The notes beneath the pieces are model-generated. The model had not been told where the DNA came from, did not search any database, and worked only from the letters and a program-made list of their open reading frames with translations. A stretch of 64,000 bases of DNA from Karalla daura (lineage: Eukaryota > Chordata > Actinopteri > Chaetodontiformes > Leiognathidae): assembly GCA_029224185.1 (NCBI GenBank), contig CM055188.1, forward strand, positions 11,165,497 through 11,229,496, given 5' to 3'. The translations under genes were made by a program, and so were the position numbers. Positions 14,019 to 27,400 of the stretch are shown here, piece by piece (the stretch's first letter is position 1; every line of letters starts with the position of its first letter).

Positions 14019-17000
14019 ATGCCTTCAAAGCAAAAGTCTAAATCGTGGGCAGAGTTGAAACAGGCCGGAAATGACTGTTTCAAGACAGGCCAGTATGGAG
14101 ATGCAACCAACTTTTACAGCCAGGCCATCAAAATGTTGAGCTCATCTGGTAAGTGTTGTGCGGTTCAAATGGATCACTTTGAGGATAAACAAGTTTAATA
14201 GTTTGTTTGCAGACAAGACAACATGAATATGGTCCAAGTGGTATATGCCATTCTGCTGATGACAGACTGTTACAAGACATTTGCTTTCTAACACCATATG
14301 GTAGAAACCTGAGTTTTTCTGGACAAGTAAGACTCACTGTTCTGTCTTACAGCCAAAGTAGTTCTAGTATACACTATGTGATGCCTCTGATAACATGCAA
14401 GTGATCCCCCTATCCATATGAGAGATGTGCTTCCTTCAACACCATAACCACTTAAACATGATTTTAAGTAGTCGATTATTTGATCTCAGACGAATCTGTG
14501 TCAGGGCTTCATTAACATTTCTGTAAAACTGTCCTCTTCTTCCCTCCTAAGGTACAAAGAACCCAGAGGATTTGGCCATTTTGTACTCCAACCGTGCAGC
14601 AAGCTACCTGAAAGATGGCAATTGCGGGGAATGTGTGAAAGACTGCAACATGTAAGTGTCTGTGCATTACATGAAATAACCCTCAATGGTGTATTTGTGC
14701 CAGGTGATGCTCTGTTGCACCTTTGACCTCATTACTTTTGGACAGAAGTATGGTCCTCTGTTTAACTCAGTTACCATGAATTACATGTCCCAGGTCTCTG
14801 GAACTGTCACCATTCAACCCCAAGTCTCTGCTGCGTCGTGCTGCAGCCTTTGAGGCTCTGGAGCGTTACAGGCTTGCTTACGTGGACTACAAGACCATCC
14901 TGCAGATTGACTGCAATGTAGCAGCTGCTCATGATGGCACAAATAGGTGAGAGGCAGAGGGTTTTCATCTTTGTTCACATGACAAGTTTGGGATGGAAAT
15001 GGATGAATCGTCAGTTTTTATATCTGGTTTGGAGACAGTGTGGGTGAGGTTAGATTGTGAACGCTTGGTGTCATTCAGTGGATTTTCATTGCAGTTAAAA
15101 TGAGAGTTGTAGTAACACTAATGATTACTGCAACAAGTACCTTCAGACTGCAGTTTCTCATGGTGAATGCACACAGGATGTTGTCTTTCTCTCATTACAC
15201 TCAAACGAGACATTTTTGTTCTTATTGCCACGTTTTCTGTAATTTCTCAGGATGACTAAGGCTCTTACAGAGGCAGATGGACACACGTGGAGAGAAAAGC
15301 TTCCACCCATTCCCACCGTCCCACTGTCTGTTAAAGAAAAACTTGCTCAGCAGACTACAGCCAAGGGTGTACAGCCAAGCCCTACTTCTCAACAGAACGG
15401 CACCACAAAAACAAAGAAACCTGGTAAGAGGGTTTCTCTGCCCAGTGCGACCAGTGAGAAGTGCTGACCAGCCCAACGCTGCTGAACTGTCCTGTGTGAC
15501 TTGAAAGTATTCTCTCTCAGACTTATTAATGTCTGTTCAGATCCATCTCCTGCCTCTGTCTCAACAGCCCCCAGTGATAAAGACATAAAGAAAGGCCTTG
15601 CCCTAAAAGAAGAAGGTAACTCCCTGGTGAAGAAAGGAGAGCACAAGAAGGCCATAGAGAAGTACAGCCAGAGCCTCAAATACAACCCCACTGAGGTTAC
15701 AACATACACCAACAGGTGGGCACATCCTCACTTTTCCTGTTTAACGACGCAGGATGCTATCAGAACGTTTTGTCAACCACAACCCCGCAAATACGCGATC
15801 TGTTGGGGAATTTTCTGGAATTTCACATCACACACTGACGTACATGTGGGGTTAAGCACTGTGTCAAGGTTGCTGTGTGTTCTCAGATGTGTCTTCGTCT
15901 TTCAGGGAGAACACAACGTGTTCTGATAGTATTGTTATGGGATCCTGATTCAAGGATTTGTTTGCATGAACATTACAGACACAATTGAAGTCAAAGGTTG
16001 GAAAAATGTTGATCCTGTTAAAGTGTACTGAGCTATGAGATGGCACCTGGGAGAATTGAGGGGCGCTTCACTACAGAGCATGTGTCTATTATTCCCTCTG
16101 TCCTCTTTGATCGCATTTCAAGTAAACTTTTCCTTGGGTGAAGACACAAATGAACATGAAAATGTACAACTGTGAAGAAAAAATACAGCACACTGCTTAT
16201 CATTCATTTTGCACGTCACATTTTTTGCTATGCAGACTTATATCACTTCTCCATTTTCTCTTGCATTACTTTTACATAAAATAGGTAAGCATTTCACAGA
16301 AAAGCAGCATCTCCACGGAAATTATGACGAAATGATACATTTGCTTTTTCTCTGACTTTTGTGTTACTTTTAAACAGACCAATTATTTGTTTTGTAATTT
16401 GGCAGCAGCACTGCTGTCTGCAGCCCACAAGATGGTGCTCTGGCGCCCATGCCTAGTGTGGTACATCAAGAGAGATGGGAGGCTTCCCACTGGCAACAGG
16501 GTTGATATTAAACCTGGTTCTTATTTAGCATAAAGTATTGAGTATTTCTGTACTAAGTCACAAAGTATTTGTGTGGCATTTATTTTGTATCAGCTCTCTG
16601 TGGTGTGTGTGTTGTTAGGGCACTGTGTTACCTGTCGGTGAAGCAGTACCGAGACGCTATCAGAGACTGTGATGAGGCCCTGGTGATTGACAGCAGCAAC
16701 GTTAAGGCTCTCTACAGGAGGGCGCAGGCTCACAAGGGGCTCAAGGTGAGAAGCTAAACCATATGCACAATTCTGCGTAGACTGAGCTCTTGCAGATTAC
16801 CCGCCCTCTAAATAGTGTCCGTGATTGCAGTTGAGAAAAATGTGCGTGTAGAGAGAAAGAGCCTTGACATCTGGGGCTCTCTGTGCTGGGTCTTGGTTCG
16901 GTCCATTTGTGTCTCATTTTAATGTAACGCGTCTCGATACGGATTGTGTATTGTTACACACACACTGTAAAGTCACAGCAGGCTTTAAGATAAAACATCG

Positions 17001-17648
17001 GATTGGTATGATGTAAACCTTTTTGTTTCTGTTTCAGTCTTTTTTTTAAAAGTTTTTTAAAAATGAAATTAAAGGGTAATTTTTGGGGAATTTATGTTAA
17101 CCAAGTCTACTTGTCATGTATACAGGCATTAATATTAAATGTCTTTTGTTATAATCAAACAAACATACAAACATTTCTGATGTAATGGCATTAATCTCTG
17201 TCAGTTTCTGGTCTTGTCTGGCTACAGACAGAAGAAGCAAAACTGGTTTAAATGAATATTTGTTAGTGAAACTCAAATGTATCCTTAACTTAAAGATATG
17301 ATTAAGTTTAATTTCAATCGGGTTACTTTAAAGGTCAATATTTAGGTATTTGTTTGAGTGGTGCCTTCTTGCGTGCTGTAATTTAGGCAGCCCAGCAGTT
17401 ATTTCCAGTCTAGAGTGTGGTTTTTATTCTGAAATATTTCATCTGTCTTTACAGTGTTTAAAAGAAAAAAACCCTTCCTGCTGGTTAAATCTTCTTTTTT
17501 AACCTTGTTGGCAGTAGTTAACTTTCTGTTCTGGTTGTCATATCTGCAGGATGTCAAAACTTGTGTGGACGACCTGAACAAGTTGCTCAAACTGGAACCA
17601 AAGAACACGGCTGCCCAGAAGCTACTGCAGGAGGTGCAGAACAAGTGA
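14019..17648 (+). CDS. tomm34: Tomm34, TPR co-chaperone for mitochondrial precursor proteins
   Basis: Cytosolic TPR protein that in mammals links Hsp70 and Hsp90 through two TPR clamps and helps keep mitochondrial precursors import-competent. Seven coding exons join in frame: 14019-14148, 14552-14651, 14794-14946, 15251-15423, 15541-15715, 16619-16745, 17550-17648 (318 aa; human about 309). The first clamp is about residues 8-125 (LKQAGNDCFKTGQYGDA, then YSNRAA and AYVDYKTILQID). A Lys/Thr/Gln-rich linker follows (residues about 140-190), then the second clamp at about 190-316 (LKEEGNSLVKKGEHKKAIEKY, then ALYRRAQAHKGLK). No membrane segment is seen. The start is the first ATG after a likely acceptor and fits the family N-terminus. 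It lies downstream of and codirectional with the transglutaminase gene, and convergent with ywhab, the same neighbour as in mammals. Confidence 0.95.
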
Positions 17649-17788
17649 TGATGCATCAGGGATTGTGTAAAATGGGGCGACATTTTTGCTGTGCACAAGG
17701 AGAGCAGAAATCCTGAGTGTTATGAGTTAGCTGCAAAGCAGTGACATTATTCAGCTGCTTTGGCCCAGAAGAGAGCTGGGATATCTAT

Positions 17789-17794
17789 AATAAA
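17789..17794 (+). terminator. tomm34: Probable tomm34 polyadenylation signal
   Basis: The first AATAAA after the stop codon, 141 bases downstream. Use of a later signal cannot be excluded. Confidence 0.5.
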
Positions 17795-18039
17795 TTCTAC
17801 ACAAGTCTAGTTGTAAATCCAGACTTGCAGATCCATGGATTGAATCGTTTTTACAAAGTCAGCATCTGAGTTGAAGTAGCTGAAAACGTCCCTGCTTTGC
17901 AACTTGCTCTTGTTAAAACACCCAGCAAAAGTCTTCAAGAATCAATGAGCCTCACTGGAAAGAATTGGGCTAGGTCACAAGAGTCGCTTCTTGAAAACTC
18001 TTGTTGGGGGGCAAAACAAGGCTGAACCAGGAAGAATGT

Positions 18040-18070
<31 letters not shown>

Positions 18071-19019
18071 ATTTCATTGTTGCTACATTATTGGCTTCTA
18101 TACATGTCACTGAGAATATGCTTTTGCCATCACCAAAATATTGAAAAACTTCAGTATCTAGAACTTCAGTAACTAGAAATGTCATGTTGTCAAAGTCAAC
18201 TAACTGGCTGCAACTACTCATAACTTCTAATACAGTTTGTCCCCAACAATCCATTATCTTGCATGCTTTTTCAGAATGGTTTGTCTGAATTAAAAAAAAG
18301 GAAAATTGTGCTGAAAGTTTTGATATTTCCTGACAATCCTCGAATTAAAAGGACATAAAAAACAGCAATTTGAATGCATTTTCTCAACAAAACTCTTGGA
18401 CTCTTGGAGTTTAAGGCCACTTATCCTCAGGCAATGTGAATACATAATCACTGGTGATTGTCAAAGTTTATTCTGCAGGAAAATAAGTCATTTTTTTATG
18501 TCCCACTCTCAGGTAGATTATTTATCCTACATTTGCTTTCCTGAGGCTTTTACAGTGTTCAACAGGTTAATGTTTTTTCATCATATTATAAAGAGGGGTA
18601 GGAGAGGACATGAGGTGAGAAGACATCCATGAGCAGGCACCATGTGTCTGGATAAAAATAGAAGCAACTGTTTGCCATCGTTGCCGATTGGACTTAAATT
18701 ACACCAGTTTGTGTTTTTTGTTCTTGAAAGTGTCTGGATTATTCTGAAGTTTTAATGCAGACTAACATTGTAAGTCTTGAAGGGTCACAACAGCACCAGC
18801 CTCAGATCCGGAGGACAGTTCTACCTGCTCTTACCATTTACAACATAGCCGATCCATTAGTGTTTACACTGCAGAAGATGCTGTTAATGTCAGGTGGAAC
18901 TGTGTTCCTACCTCTGCTCCTGCCTTGTTCCACATGTGTTACCACACTGAGTTATTATTGGTGTTTGTTTAGTAGTTTTAGGATATGCTTGTTTGCATTT
19001 GAAATACATATATAAAAAT

Positions 19020-19020
<1 letters not shown>

Positions 19021-19054
<34 letters not shown>
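19021..19054 (+). repeat. (AT)n(GT)n microsatellite
   Basis: A compound dinucleotide run in the region between the 3' ends of tomm34 and ywhab. Confidence 0.95.
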
Positions 19055-20283
19055 TGTGAATCAAAAATGAGCCATGCTCATAGTGTGAAGTACTGTCTCG
19101 TATTACTTTGAAGCAAGTGAAATCCTGCTGGAGCTTAGCAACCTCCATCATGCCCAAAGTGCCTGTGTTTTCCGTCCATTTGCTGCTCGGGATCAGCTCC
19201 TGCTGAGCGATGTCAAACTTCACTTTCGAGATAAATCTGCATTATTTCCTGTTTGCATAGGTCACAGTGCAGTTTCATTCTATTTCCTCTGTCTTTGTTC
19301 ACCTACTTCTGTTTTAATTGCAAGTAAACTCAGTCATGAACCAACAATGTCTTTTCTGCATCCTTAAAGAAAACATTTTTCTTTGCTCGGTGGAGTGATG
19401 CACAAGATAATCAATACAATGGCTTCTTTATTAATATGATGCAACATCCAGCATCAAACTTACAGTTTTTAATCAACCTGTGACTAAAATCGAAATCGAA
19501 AAAGCAAAAATGATCCTTAATTGTCGTCAGAACAACTTCTGTGCCACCTTACAACCGGCCCAAAACATATTCCAGGTAGATATGAAAGAGAAACAAAGTT
19601 TTGTTCCTACTTAAAATGTTTTATTCTAAATCTGGCACAAGCACATTTTGCAAAACTGCAAAAGCTTCCTTTTGAACTGAGGCAAGTATGAGGAAATCTC
19701 TGTATTCCTGGGGCATAACCCTCATACTGTTCATCTTCCTCATCCTCTGGAAATGGATTTTGTCAACTAATGTCCCACAGAAAGAAATGTCGCTATTACC
19801 CTCCATTGCTGCACAGGCCAATGACAAAGTCATGTGTATGTTGTGGTGGCAGCACTCTCAGACATGACCTGTATTCTCAGAACAAACAATAAAATCTTAA
19901 AATCAATCCTAAAAGAGACCAGGAGCCAGTGGAGTTAGGCTAAAACTGGGTACATGTGCTCATGCTTGGTTGTCCCTGTGATGTAATGACATGCACATTA
20001 CAGTAAGTCAGTCAGTGTCAGTGTGTCAATAAAGACAAGAATTACAGTTTCAGGTCTCTGTGTATGGAGGACTGAAAGTGCCAAATTGAAGTAATTGAAT
20101 ACATACATCAATACTATGAAATTATTGAATACATAATTAGATACACAATTAAATAAATAAATACACCATGATATAAGTAAGACTGGGCCTGAACAGAGGG
20201 ACCCGGGAGGTGAGAGGGCTGATTGTGTATCTGTGTATATTGTGTATCTCCTTTTCTCTTCACGTTATACATGTCAGATCTTT

Positions 20284-20427
20284 GGTACAACTCTGATACT
20301 TGCTCTCTTCAGAAATGTTCTGATGACTCTGCAGTTTCTGGCTGCATCAGAGGAGGACGTGAGGAGGTATAACATTCAGTTTGATATCTCCAAGACTATG
20401 GAGATGGTGACTGACTTCAGAATGTAG
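20284..20427 (+). pseudogene. Non-LTR retrotransposon (LINE) reverse-transcriptase relic
   Basis: One frame reads LQKCSDDSAVSGCIRGG, resembling the SDDSAVVGCI motif common in fish LINE reverse transcriptases. After a short deletion and frame change, another frame reads LQFDISKTMEMVTDFRM, matching the usual LNVSKTKEMVVDFR that follows it. Only about 45 codons survive, broken by the frameshift and a stop, so it is dead. Confidence 0.7.
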
Positions 20428-21437
20428 AAATCTATCTACTCCATCTCTGGACTGAAAGTTGCCAGATTATTGTCTTATTTACTATTTTGGTTAATTATTA
20501 TTAATTATTGTATTATTATTAATATCACAGCATTATTATTACGCCTTTTTGTTTTACTTATTCACTTACAATTGCTACTGAGCTGCCACAGGTTATTTTT
20601 GTAGTTGACTAATCTGTCAATTCTTTTTTTTAGATGAATTGTTGATGCAAAACTGTGAAAAATGCTAACACCTGTTCCACAATAGACAAGATAAGGTCTT
20701 TAAATGAATTTTGTTTGTTCAATTTTATTATTGCGAGCTGAGATCAGAGAATATTGAGCTACTTCACTTAAATCCTTCTCAATTTTACTGTTTTTCACTG
20801 CGTTGTGGCTGTGTATTGTTTGTCCTATTGCACGTTGGAAGTAGATCTCATCAAGTCAGTTTCTGTTACTTTTTTTATTTTGATGGAATTTGAACACGCA
20901 CCTGTAGAGGTTGAGATGCTGCAGTCTGATTGGTGTGATGGACACGGCTCTTACCCCTGAAGGCTCTCAGATTTGCAGTCAATTACACACAAGTTTGGAG
21001 TAACATGGCGAGAAGACCTGTGTCTGACCTCAGCTGAATTGAGGGGGCTCAGCTGATTCAGACCATAAGGCTGGTTTCATTCTCACATTTAGTGTTTTGT
21101 TATGTGGAAATCAGCTGAGAATCAAAATTTGCATGATCCATGAGGACACAGCGAGCTTGTTTCCATGATCTGCATTTGCATTTCTGTCCCAAGGGTCAGG
21201 GTTCATTCACACTGCAGGAGGAGGAAGTGGAGCAGGCCACTTTCACTGCCAGTCCAGTACTTTTTGCATTTTGCAATTTATGCGTTTCTTGTTAAGTTAA
21301 GAGTGTCTGTTTCCTGCCTGCCATACATCTACAACCATGAAACACGACATGAGGAATTAAAAGAGAAAAGCATGCTGAATTAACAGACTGCATGAGATAA
21401 TAAACCAGAAGAGGGCCGATTCGGAACTGATAAAACT

Positions 21438-21443
21438 TTTATT
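21438..21443 (-). terminator. ywhab: Candidate ywhab polyadenylation signal
   Basis: AATAAA on the minus strand about 2.97 kb after the ywhab stop codon, at the edge of the T-rich 3' UTR-like block. Confidence 0.45.
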
Positions 21444-23191
21444 TCACTTTAAATTGTCTTTTACATTTTGTCCTGTTTATAACATGTAAGGTGAAACTAG
21501 AGCTGGATTTTTTTTTAAAGACATACACAAATCTAGTATTACGTCAATAGCGAGGGTGAGAGGGAAAGGGGTTGTTGAGGGTTTTTTTTTTGTCATTTTC
21601 TCCTTTTTTATTTGCGTCCTTGAGCTAAGTCTAAAGTTCACAACCACGTGCGCGCTAAGCAATAAAACCGTCACAGAAGCAAAAAAAAATGTTGCTTTTT
21701 TTGTTTTGTTTTTTTTTTTCTTCATTTTTATTTTAAGCAGAATACTGGTCAGTAAAAACAAAATGATTTGAGATACCAGATATACAGACAGGCTCGGTGC
21801 CACATTCACTACTGCATGGGATCATTTTTTCATTGTAAAGCAATAATTACTGCCTTTTTTCCTTTAGCTAACCAGAAAAAGCAGCAGAAAGGATTTTTTT
21901 TTTTACTTTTAAACTTCAGTGCATTAAAAGGTTTGTCCCCAGCAAAAGAAAACAAACAAACAAAAAAAAACCATTGAGACACATGACTTTTCTACACCTA
22001 TTGAGAGGAATGTCAAGATGGTTAGTGACAAGGTTATTGTGACACTGAGTGGAGACTAGAGATATTTGCTAAACTTTCTACTAAATTTTCTACTCGAGAA
22101 GATGAACGCTTCTCTGACAGGCTATTTCTGGTGTGGGACCAAATTTAGAGTTTTATCTTGAACTGGACATGCTGTTGAACACAAGCACAGCATCTCAGTG
22201 CTGGCAGAGGGAAGTTGTTCCACAATAGGAGAAAACCACTGGCTCAATACAGAAAGATATCTTAAAATGAGTCCAAAACACGTCGACTGCCATTCTCTCC
22301 CTTCAACGCAGATAAGAGATAATTACTGAGATCTGACATGTTTGTGAAATCTACCGTAAAAACATCAACCGTGGTCCAGGCCACAGGTTTGGTGACACAT
22401 TTAAGTCCCCGCTTTGATTCTCGTTTTTCATTTCGAAGTCCCCAAGGGGATTGAAGCGCCTCACCCCGAGTTCTCAAGTTATCACGTCGCCTTTCAATGC
22501 TCCAAGTGACGCCCGAGAACAATCGGCCTCCAGTCAGGGATCAAAGGCAGCTGCATGCGCCATGTAGGCGTCAGCAGCGATGGAAGACTGTTAGATTATA
22601 AAAACAGCGACTGCTCCACTAGCAGTTAGCACAGACGAAACTACACCTGCTGCAGTCAAGTGACGACACAGGCGGTTCGACCAATCACCTAGCAGCTCTT
22701 GAAAGTGCCCTCCCGTTTCTCAACTGTTTCCACTTTCCAGACGCTTGAGTGAACAAAGCATCAGGCGTGTCAGGTTGGTCACAGGAATGACACCCGTCCT
22801 CCTGGTTCATGTGGAAAAGAGGAAGCAGGAAGTTAAAAGTGTCATGTGTAACCTGTTAACTGTTAACCCGGTAACAATAATTCTGTTGAGCACAAATGGA
22901 AATTTGGGGCTTTCCTAAACTTGTCTGTACGAACAGGCTGGTGGCAATAAGAGAAAAGGGGCAGGAGGGTGGGGTGGGTGGGAAGTTCCTAAAAAAAATG
23001 ATCTGGTCAAAAAATGCCAAAGCGAAAAAAGCAGCTGACTGTAACGGCTTTAAGGTTTTCACTGCAAGCAGGTGTTAACAAACAACATCAATAAACCGTT
23101 TTGTTTTCCAAAAGACAGATTTACAATTAAGCTCTAAAAATGTTTTACAATTTTACAGTTTCCAAAAACGGGAAAGAAGAGTTTCAATTGT

Positions 23192-23192
23192 T

Positions 23193-23223
<31 letters not shown>

Positions 23224-23286
23224 CTCTCTCTCTCACACACACACACATACACTCACACACATGCGTACACACACAAACATACATAC
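23192..23286 (+). repeat. (CA)n(CT)n(CA)n compound microsatellite
   Basis: A CA run, a CT run and an imperfect CA run within the inferred ywhab 3' UTR. In the ywhab transcript it would read as GU- and GA-rich sequence. Confidence 0.95.
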
Positions 23287-24407
23287 GAAGAGAAAGAGAA
23301 AAGCAATCGCAAATGGGAATGAACATGTGGAGGAATGCAGCTCAGGGACAGCGGTGCTGATGTGTTACTGCACCTGACAAGAGGGGGAGTCAGTGAAGTG
23401 CACTGGCTCCCATCTGAAGGGAAAATGGCCAAAAGCTTTCCCAACACCATGATGGAATGTTTTCTTTTTAGTTTTCCATGGATTTTCAAATCACTTAAAG
23501 CTCAGGACTGAGCAGTTAGAGATGAAACAAAAATGGTGAGCATTGATTACACCAAAAGGTAAAACACTTTTGCTTTTAGATTTGTCAGTGTCACAATACA
23601 GCCTTGTAGGAGGACCCTTCTGTATAAACCTTAGCAGAATGGCACTGCTGCTCAAACACCCCTCCCTCCCAGCTGGAGTCTCATTTCAACCATCAAACGA
23701 GGATCTGGTGGCAAAGGTGGAGGGAAAAACTAAGCGTCACAGTGTTTGTTGAAAATAAACGAACAGTTTAATAACCTTTTTCTTTTGTTTGAACGTGGAA
23801 TAACACCAGCCATTTGCCAGTACACTAAGAAAAGCCAAAAGAGAAGGTATGAACAACTATATATCCATTAACTTGCAGGAGAGGAGAAGGAGAAGGAAGT
23901 GGTGGGTGAGAGGACGAATCGAGATGTTAGGAGGGTGGGAACGGGGCGAGGGAGGAACAGAAGGATTGGAGGCAGTAGATTAAAAGAGTGGGGTAAAAAA
24001 GGAATGTAGGCTTTAACTGACATTAATTTAGTGGTGGCTTGGGGAAATAAAAAAAAAATCAAGACGGGGAGGAGACTGGCCAGTGGGTTTAGTATGCTGG
24101 CCTGTCTTGGAGTGCCATGATCAAGGGAGGGTGGGAGGAAGGTTGTAAGGACTGTGGCCTGATGGAGTTTCTCTTCCCCTCCCTTATTTTATAATTTTTT
24201 AGTTGAAATCTCCATCTGTGAAAGTCAAGTGCTATTCATGCTGCTGGTTATACAGAAGGGAAGTTGGGAGGCTGGGCTTGAAAAAGTGGGACTAGGGAAT
24301 GAACGGGCTGTTTATGTGTACGAGGAAGAGAGGAAGAAGAGACGAGAGAAGGAGAGAGATAAAGGGAGGAAGAGAAGAGTGGGGATGGGTCGACAGCGAA
24401 GTGCGCT

Positions 24408-27400
24408 CTAGTTCTCTCCATCGCCGGTTTCCCCCTCGTCACCCTGGTTTTCTGATGTCCACAGCTGCGGAAAAAGAGGGGAAAATAACTCTGGGTCAGC
24501 GCGTCACTGGAAAGCACAGCTGTGACAAGTCAGTCAACAAAAAACCCGTGAGAGACACTTTCATTAAACATTGTCTTTTATATTCAGTGCCCCTCCACCC
24601 ACAACCACCACACAGCACAGAGGACAGGTGGAGTGAGTGACGTCCTAACATGTTGATGGATTCTGTGTTTTTAGAGGGACCACAGAGCGGGACCCTCTTT
24701 AAAACTGTCCTGTTGGAAGTTCCTTTCAGGATATTGCAGGGCACACATACAACATCTACTCTGACCTTGGGGCAATTTAGTTTCAGATCAGACTAAACAT
24801 GCGTGTTTTTCAGCTGTGGACAAAACTGGAGAAACCTTTGTAGACACAGAGAACACAGGAAAGGTCCAACCCGGCAGTCAGACCCAGTTACTTCTTGCAT
24901 TTCATATTGTCAATCATCTTTTGGTCACAATTTCTTTTGGAGGCAGGATCTCTTCTTACAACATGGTCACCATGGCTACATTTCTACTCTCCAGACTCAC
25001 TCCAACTACACATTCACAGTTTATTTTCGAGGCACAAATGTTTGTCATGCTGGATACTTACAGTCAGGTTGTCCCTTAGTAGCTGCATGATCAGAGTGCT
25101 GTCTTTGTACGAATCCTCGTTCAAGGTGTCGAGTTCGGCGATCGCCTCATCAAAAGCCTGAAGCAGGGGGTGTACAGAGGATGTGCAGATGAAACACTTG
25201 CAGACATTGATTCCGTTTTCATTCTTCTCACAAATCACAGGTCACATGTCGTGTTGCGTAGTTTGGACTAATTTTAAAACACTGTTCGAGTGAGTTGAGA
25301 TTCCCAGTGAAGTTCATGTTTACTCGTTTCACGTGACGGGATGCTGCTGGCTTAAGAGACAGTCCCTCTTCACATGAACAGCCTGGAATAGAAAAACTCA
25401 TGACGGAGGAAGGTTTTCTGGACACACCTGCTTAGCCAGAGAGCAGGCCTGCTCAGGCGAGTTGAGGATTTCGTAGAAGAAGACAGAGAAGTTGAGAGCC
25501 AGGCCCAGCCGAATGGGGTGCGTGGGCTGCATGTTGCCCTTGCTGATGTCGAAGGCTTCCTGGTAGGCCGACTGAGAGTTCTCCACTGTGTCTTTACAAC
25601 ATAAAGAAAGACCGATCACTTGTTGTGCCACATGCAGGAAGCCCAAATGTCACGTCTCCGTTACGTCTTGGCTCAAGAAGCTTCGCACAAAAGACCTACG
25701 CCACCAGTCACAAGTTGGAGATTCTCACTTAGGGCGTCAAACCTAGGAACACAAGTGGAATGATGTAAACAAAGTATGAAATGAATAAAAAAAAAATGTT
25801 ATCCTTTATGTCCCTTTATGTTTTGTCGACAGTACTGCAGACCATGGGCCTTCCCTCAATGAGCTTCAGGATGTAGTCACATGAAATGGTTTTCATTTCA
25901 CACGTCAGGTTCATTTGTTATTTCTTGCTTTCTCAATGGGGATGGGACCATCTGTTGTGTTGCACAGAAGTCAGGTTGGATCACAACTGATAGCCCTATT
26001 TGACAACGCTTCATATTCATTCAATTCATATTATAAGTACAAATTAAGTAACTAAAGAGAAACAACAGTACATGATTAGTTTAATAAATGAAGGTCAGTC
26101 AGTTCAGAAAATTGCAAAAAACCTTCAATGTGTCAGTTCATCAAGATCATCAAGCACTACAAAGAAACATGCTCATGTGTACCGCCCAAGAAATGGAAAA
26201 CTAAGAGTCACCTCTTGGGACAAGTTCATCCGAGTCACACGGAGTCAAGTTAAAAGAACCTCAGATTAGAGCCCAAATAAATGACATACAGAGCTCCAGC
26301 AGTGGACACACCGCCACATCAGCGGTCCAGAGGAGTTAGCGTGAATCAGACCTTTATGGTCTAACAGGAGAAACCAACAAACAGAAGAGATTTGTTTGGG
26401 CAAAGAAACACAAGGAATGGACATTAAACCAGGGGAAATCTGCTTTGGTCTTATGACTACAAATTTGAGAGCTTTGGTACCACTCACTGTCTTTGCAAAA
26501 ATGGTGAAAGGATGGTCTCTATGTGGCTCCCAGCATGAAAGGTAAGGTGTGATGGTGTGGGCGTGGCTCTTTTAGGGATTTATTTAAAATTGTAGGCACA
26601 GGCACATGGCTCCCACAGCATCCTGCAGTGACGTGCCATCCCATCCTATCCGGTTTACATTTAGTTGGCCTGTAACTATTTTTCAACACAACATTGATCC
26701 CAAACACACCTCCATGCTGTGAAGAGGCTATTTGACAAAAATAAAGAGTGATGGAGTGCTGAGCCACATGGTCCGGCCTCTGCAGTCGCCTCACGATGGT
26801 TTGGGATGAGATGGACTGCAGTGACAAGGACCAGTAACTGCTCAGCACCTCTGGGAACTCCTTCCAAACTGTTGGACATCCATTTCAGGTGACTACTTCA
26901 TGAAGCTCAGTGAGCTAATACCAAGAGTGTGCAAAGTTATCAAAGCAAAGGGTGCAGATAATGGAAAAAAAAAGTAAAGTAATTTCACACTTTTTTAATT
27001 GCTCATTTGTAGTGTTGCCCTAGGTGGGATTCTTCTGTGTAAATGGTCATGAAAATGAAGAAAAACCATTAGACGAGGAGTGACCAAACTTTTGACTGGT
27101 AGTCTATGTGATCAGAGGAACCACTCCTGGAAGCACTTCCGGTATTACCATCTTGGTGGAATTTGTCCCTCAATAACCACATTTCAGCTTCTTATACCAC
27201 AGACGACTTTAATGCCATAACAATCTGATTGATGACCAAGCATGGTGATAGATTTATTACCAACATATTAAAGCTTGCATCTTGGTAAATGTCTGATGGA
27301 CACACACCAATCAAGAATTGCGGGACGTGATCCAAATAATTAATCTTCTGCCTGTATCCGATTTGTTGAATGGATAAAGATGAGACAACTGACTTGGCTC

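Larger units (their letters stand above)
17815..21420. other. Convergent intergenic stretch between tomm34 and ywhab
   Basis: No gene is recognised. It holds an (ATT)n run at 18049-18069, an (AT)n(GT)n microsatellite at 19021-19054 and a LINE reverse-transcriptase relic at 20284-20427. The rest is AT-rich single-copy-looking sequence. Confidence 0.6.
21421..24407 (-). other. ywhab: Probable long 3' UTR of ywhab
   Basis: Sequence between the ywhab stop codon and a minus-strand AATAAA at 21438-21443. It has no gene-like open frame and contains several T-rich and A-rich tracts and a CA/CT microsatellite. A 3' UTR of about 3 kb is consistent with the long 3' UTRs of vertebrate 14-3-3 beta genes. 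An earlier poly(A) site could make it shorter. Confidence 0.55.

Noticed and set aside
13787..14041. 84-residue hydrophobic frame just upstream of tomm34
   Set aside because: It overlaps the tomm34 start codon in another frame and spans the likely intron and acceptor. The real coding start is at 14019.
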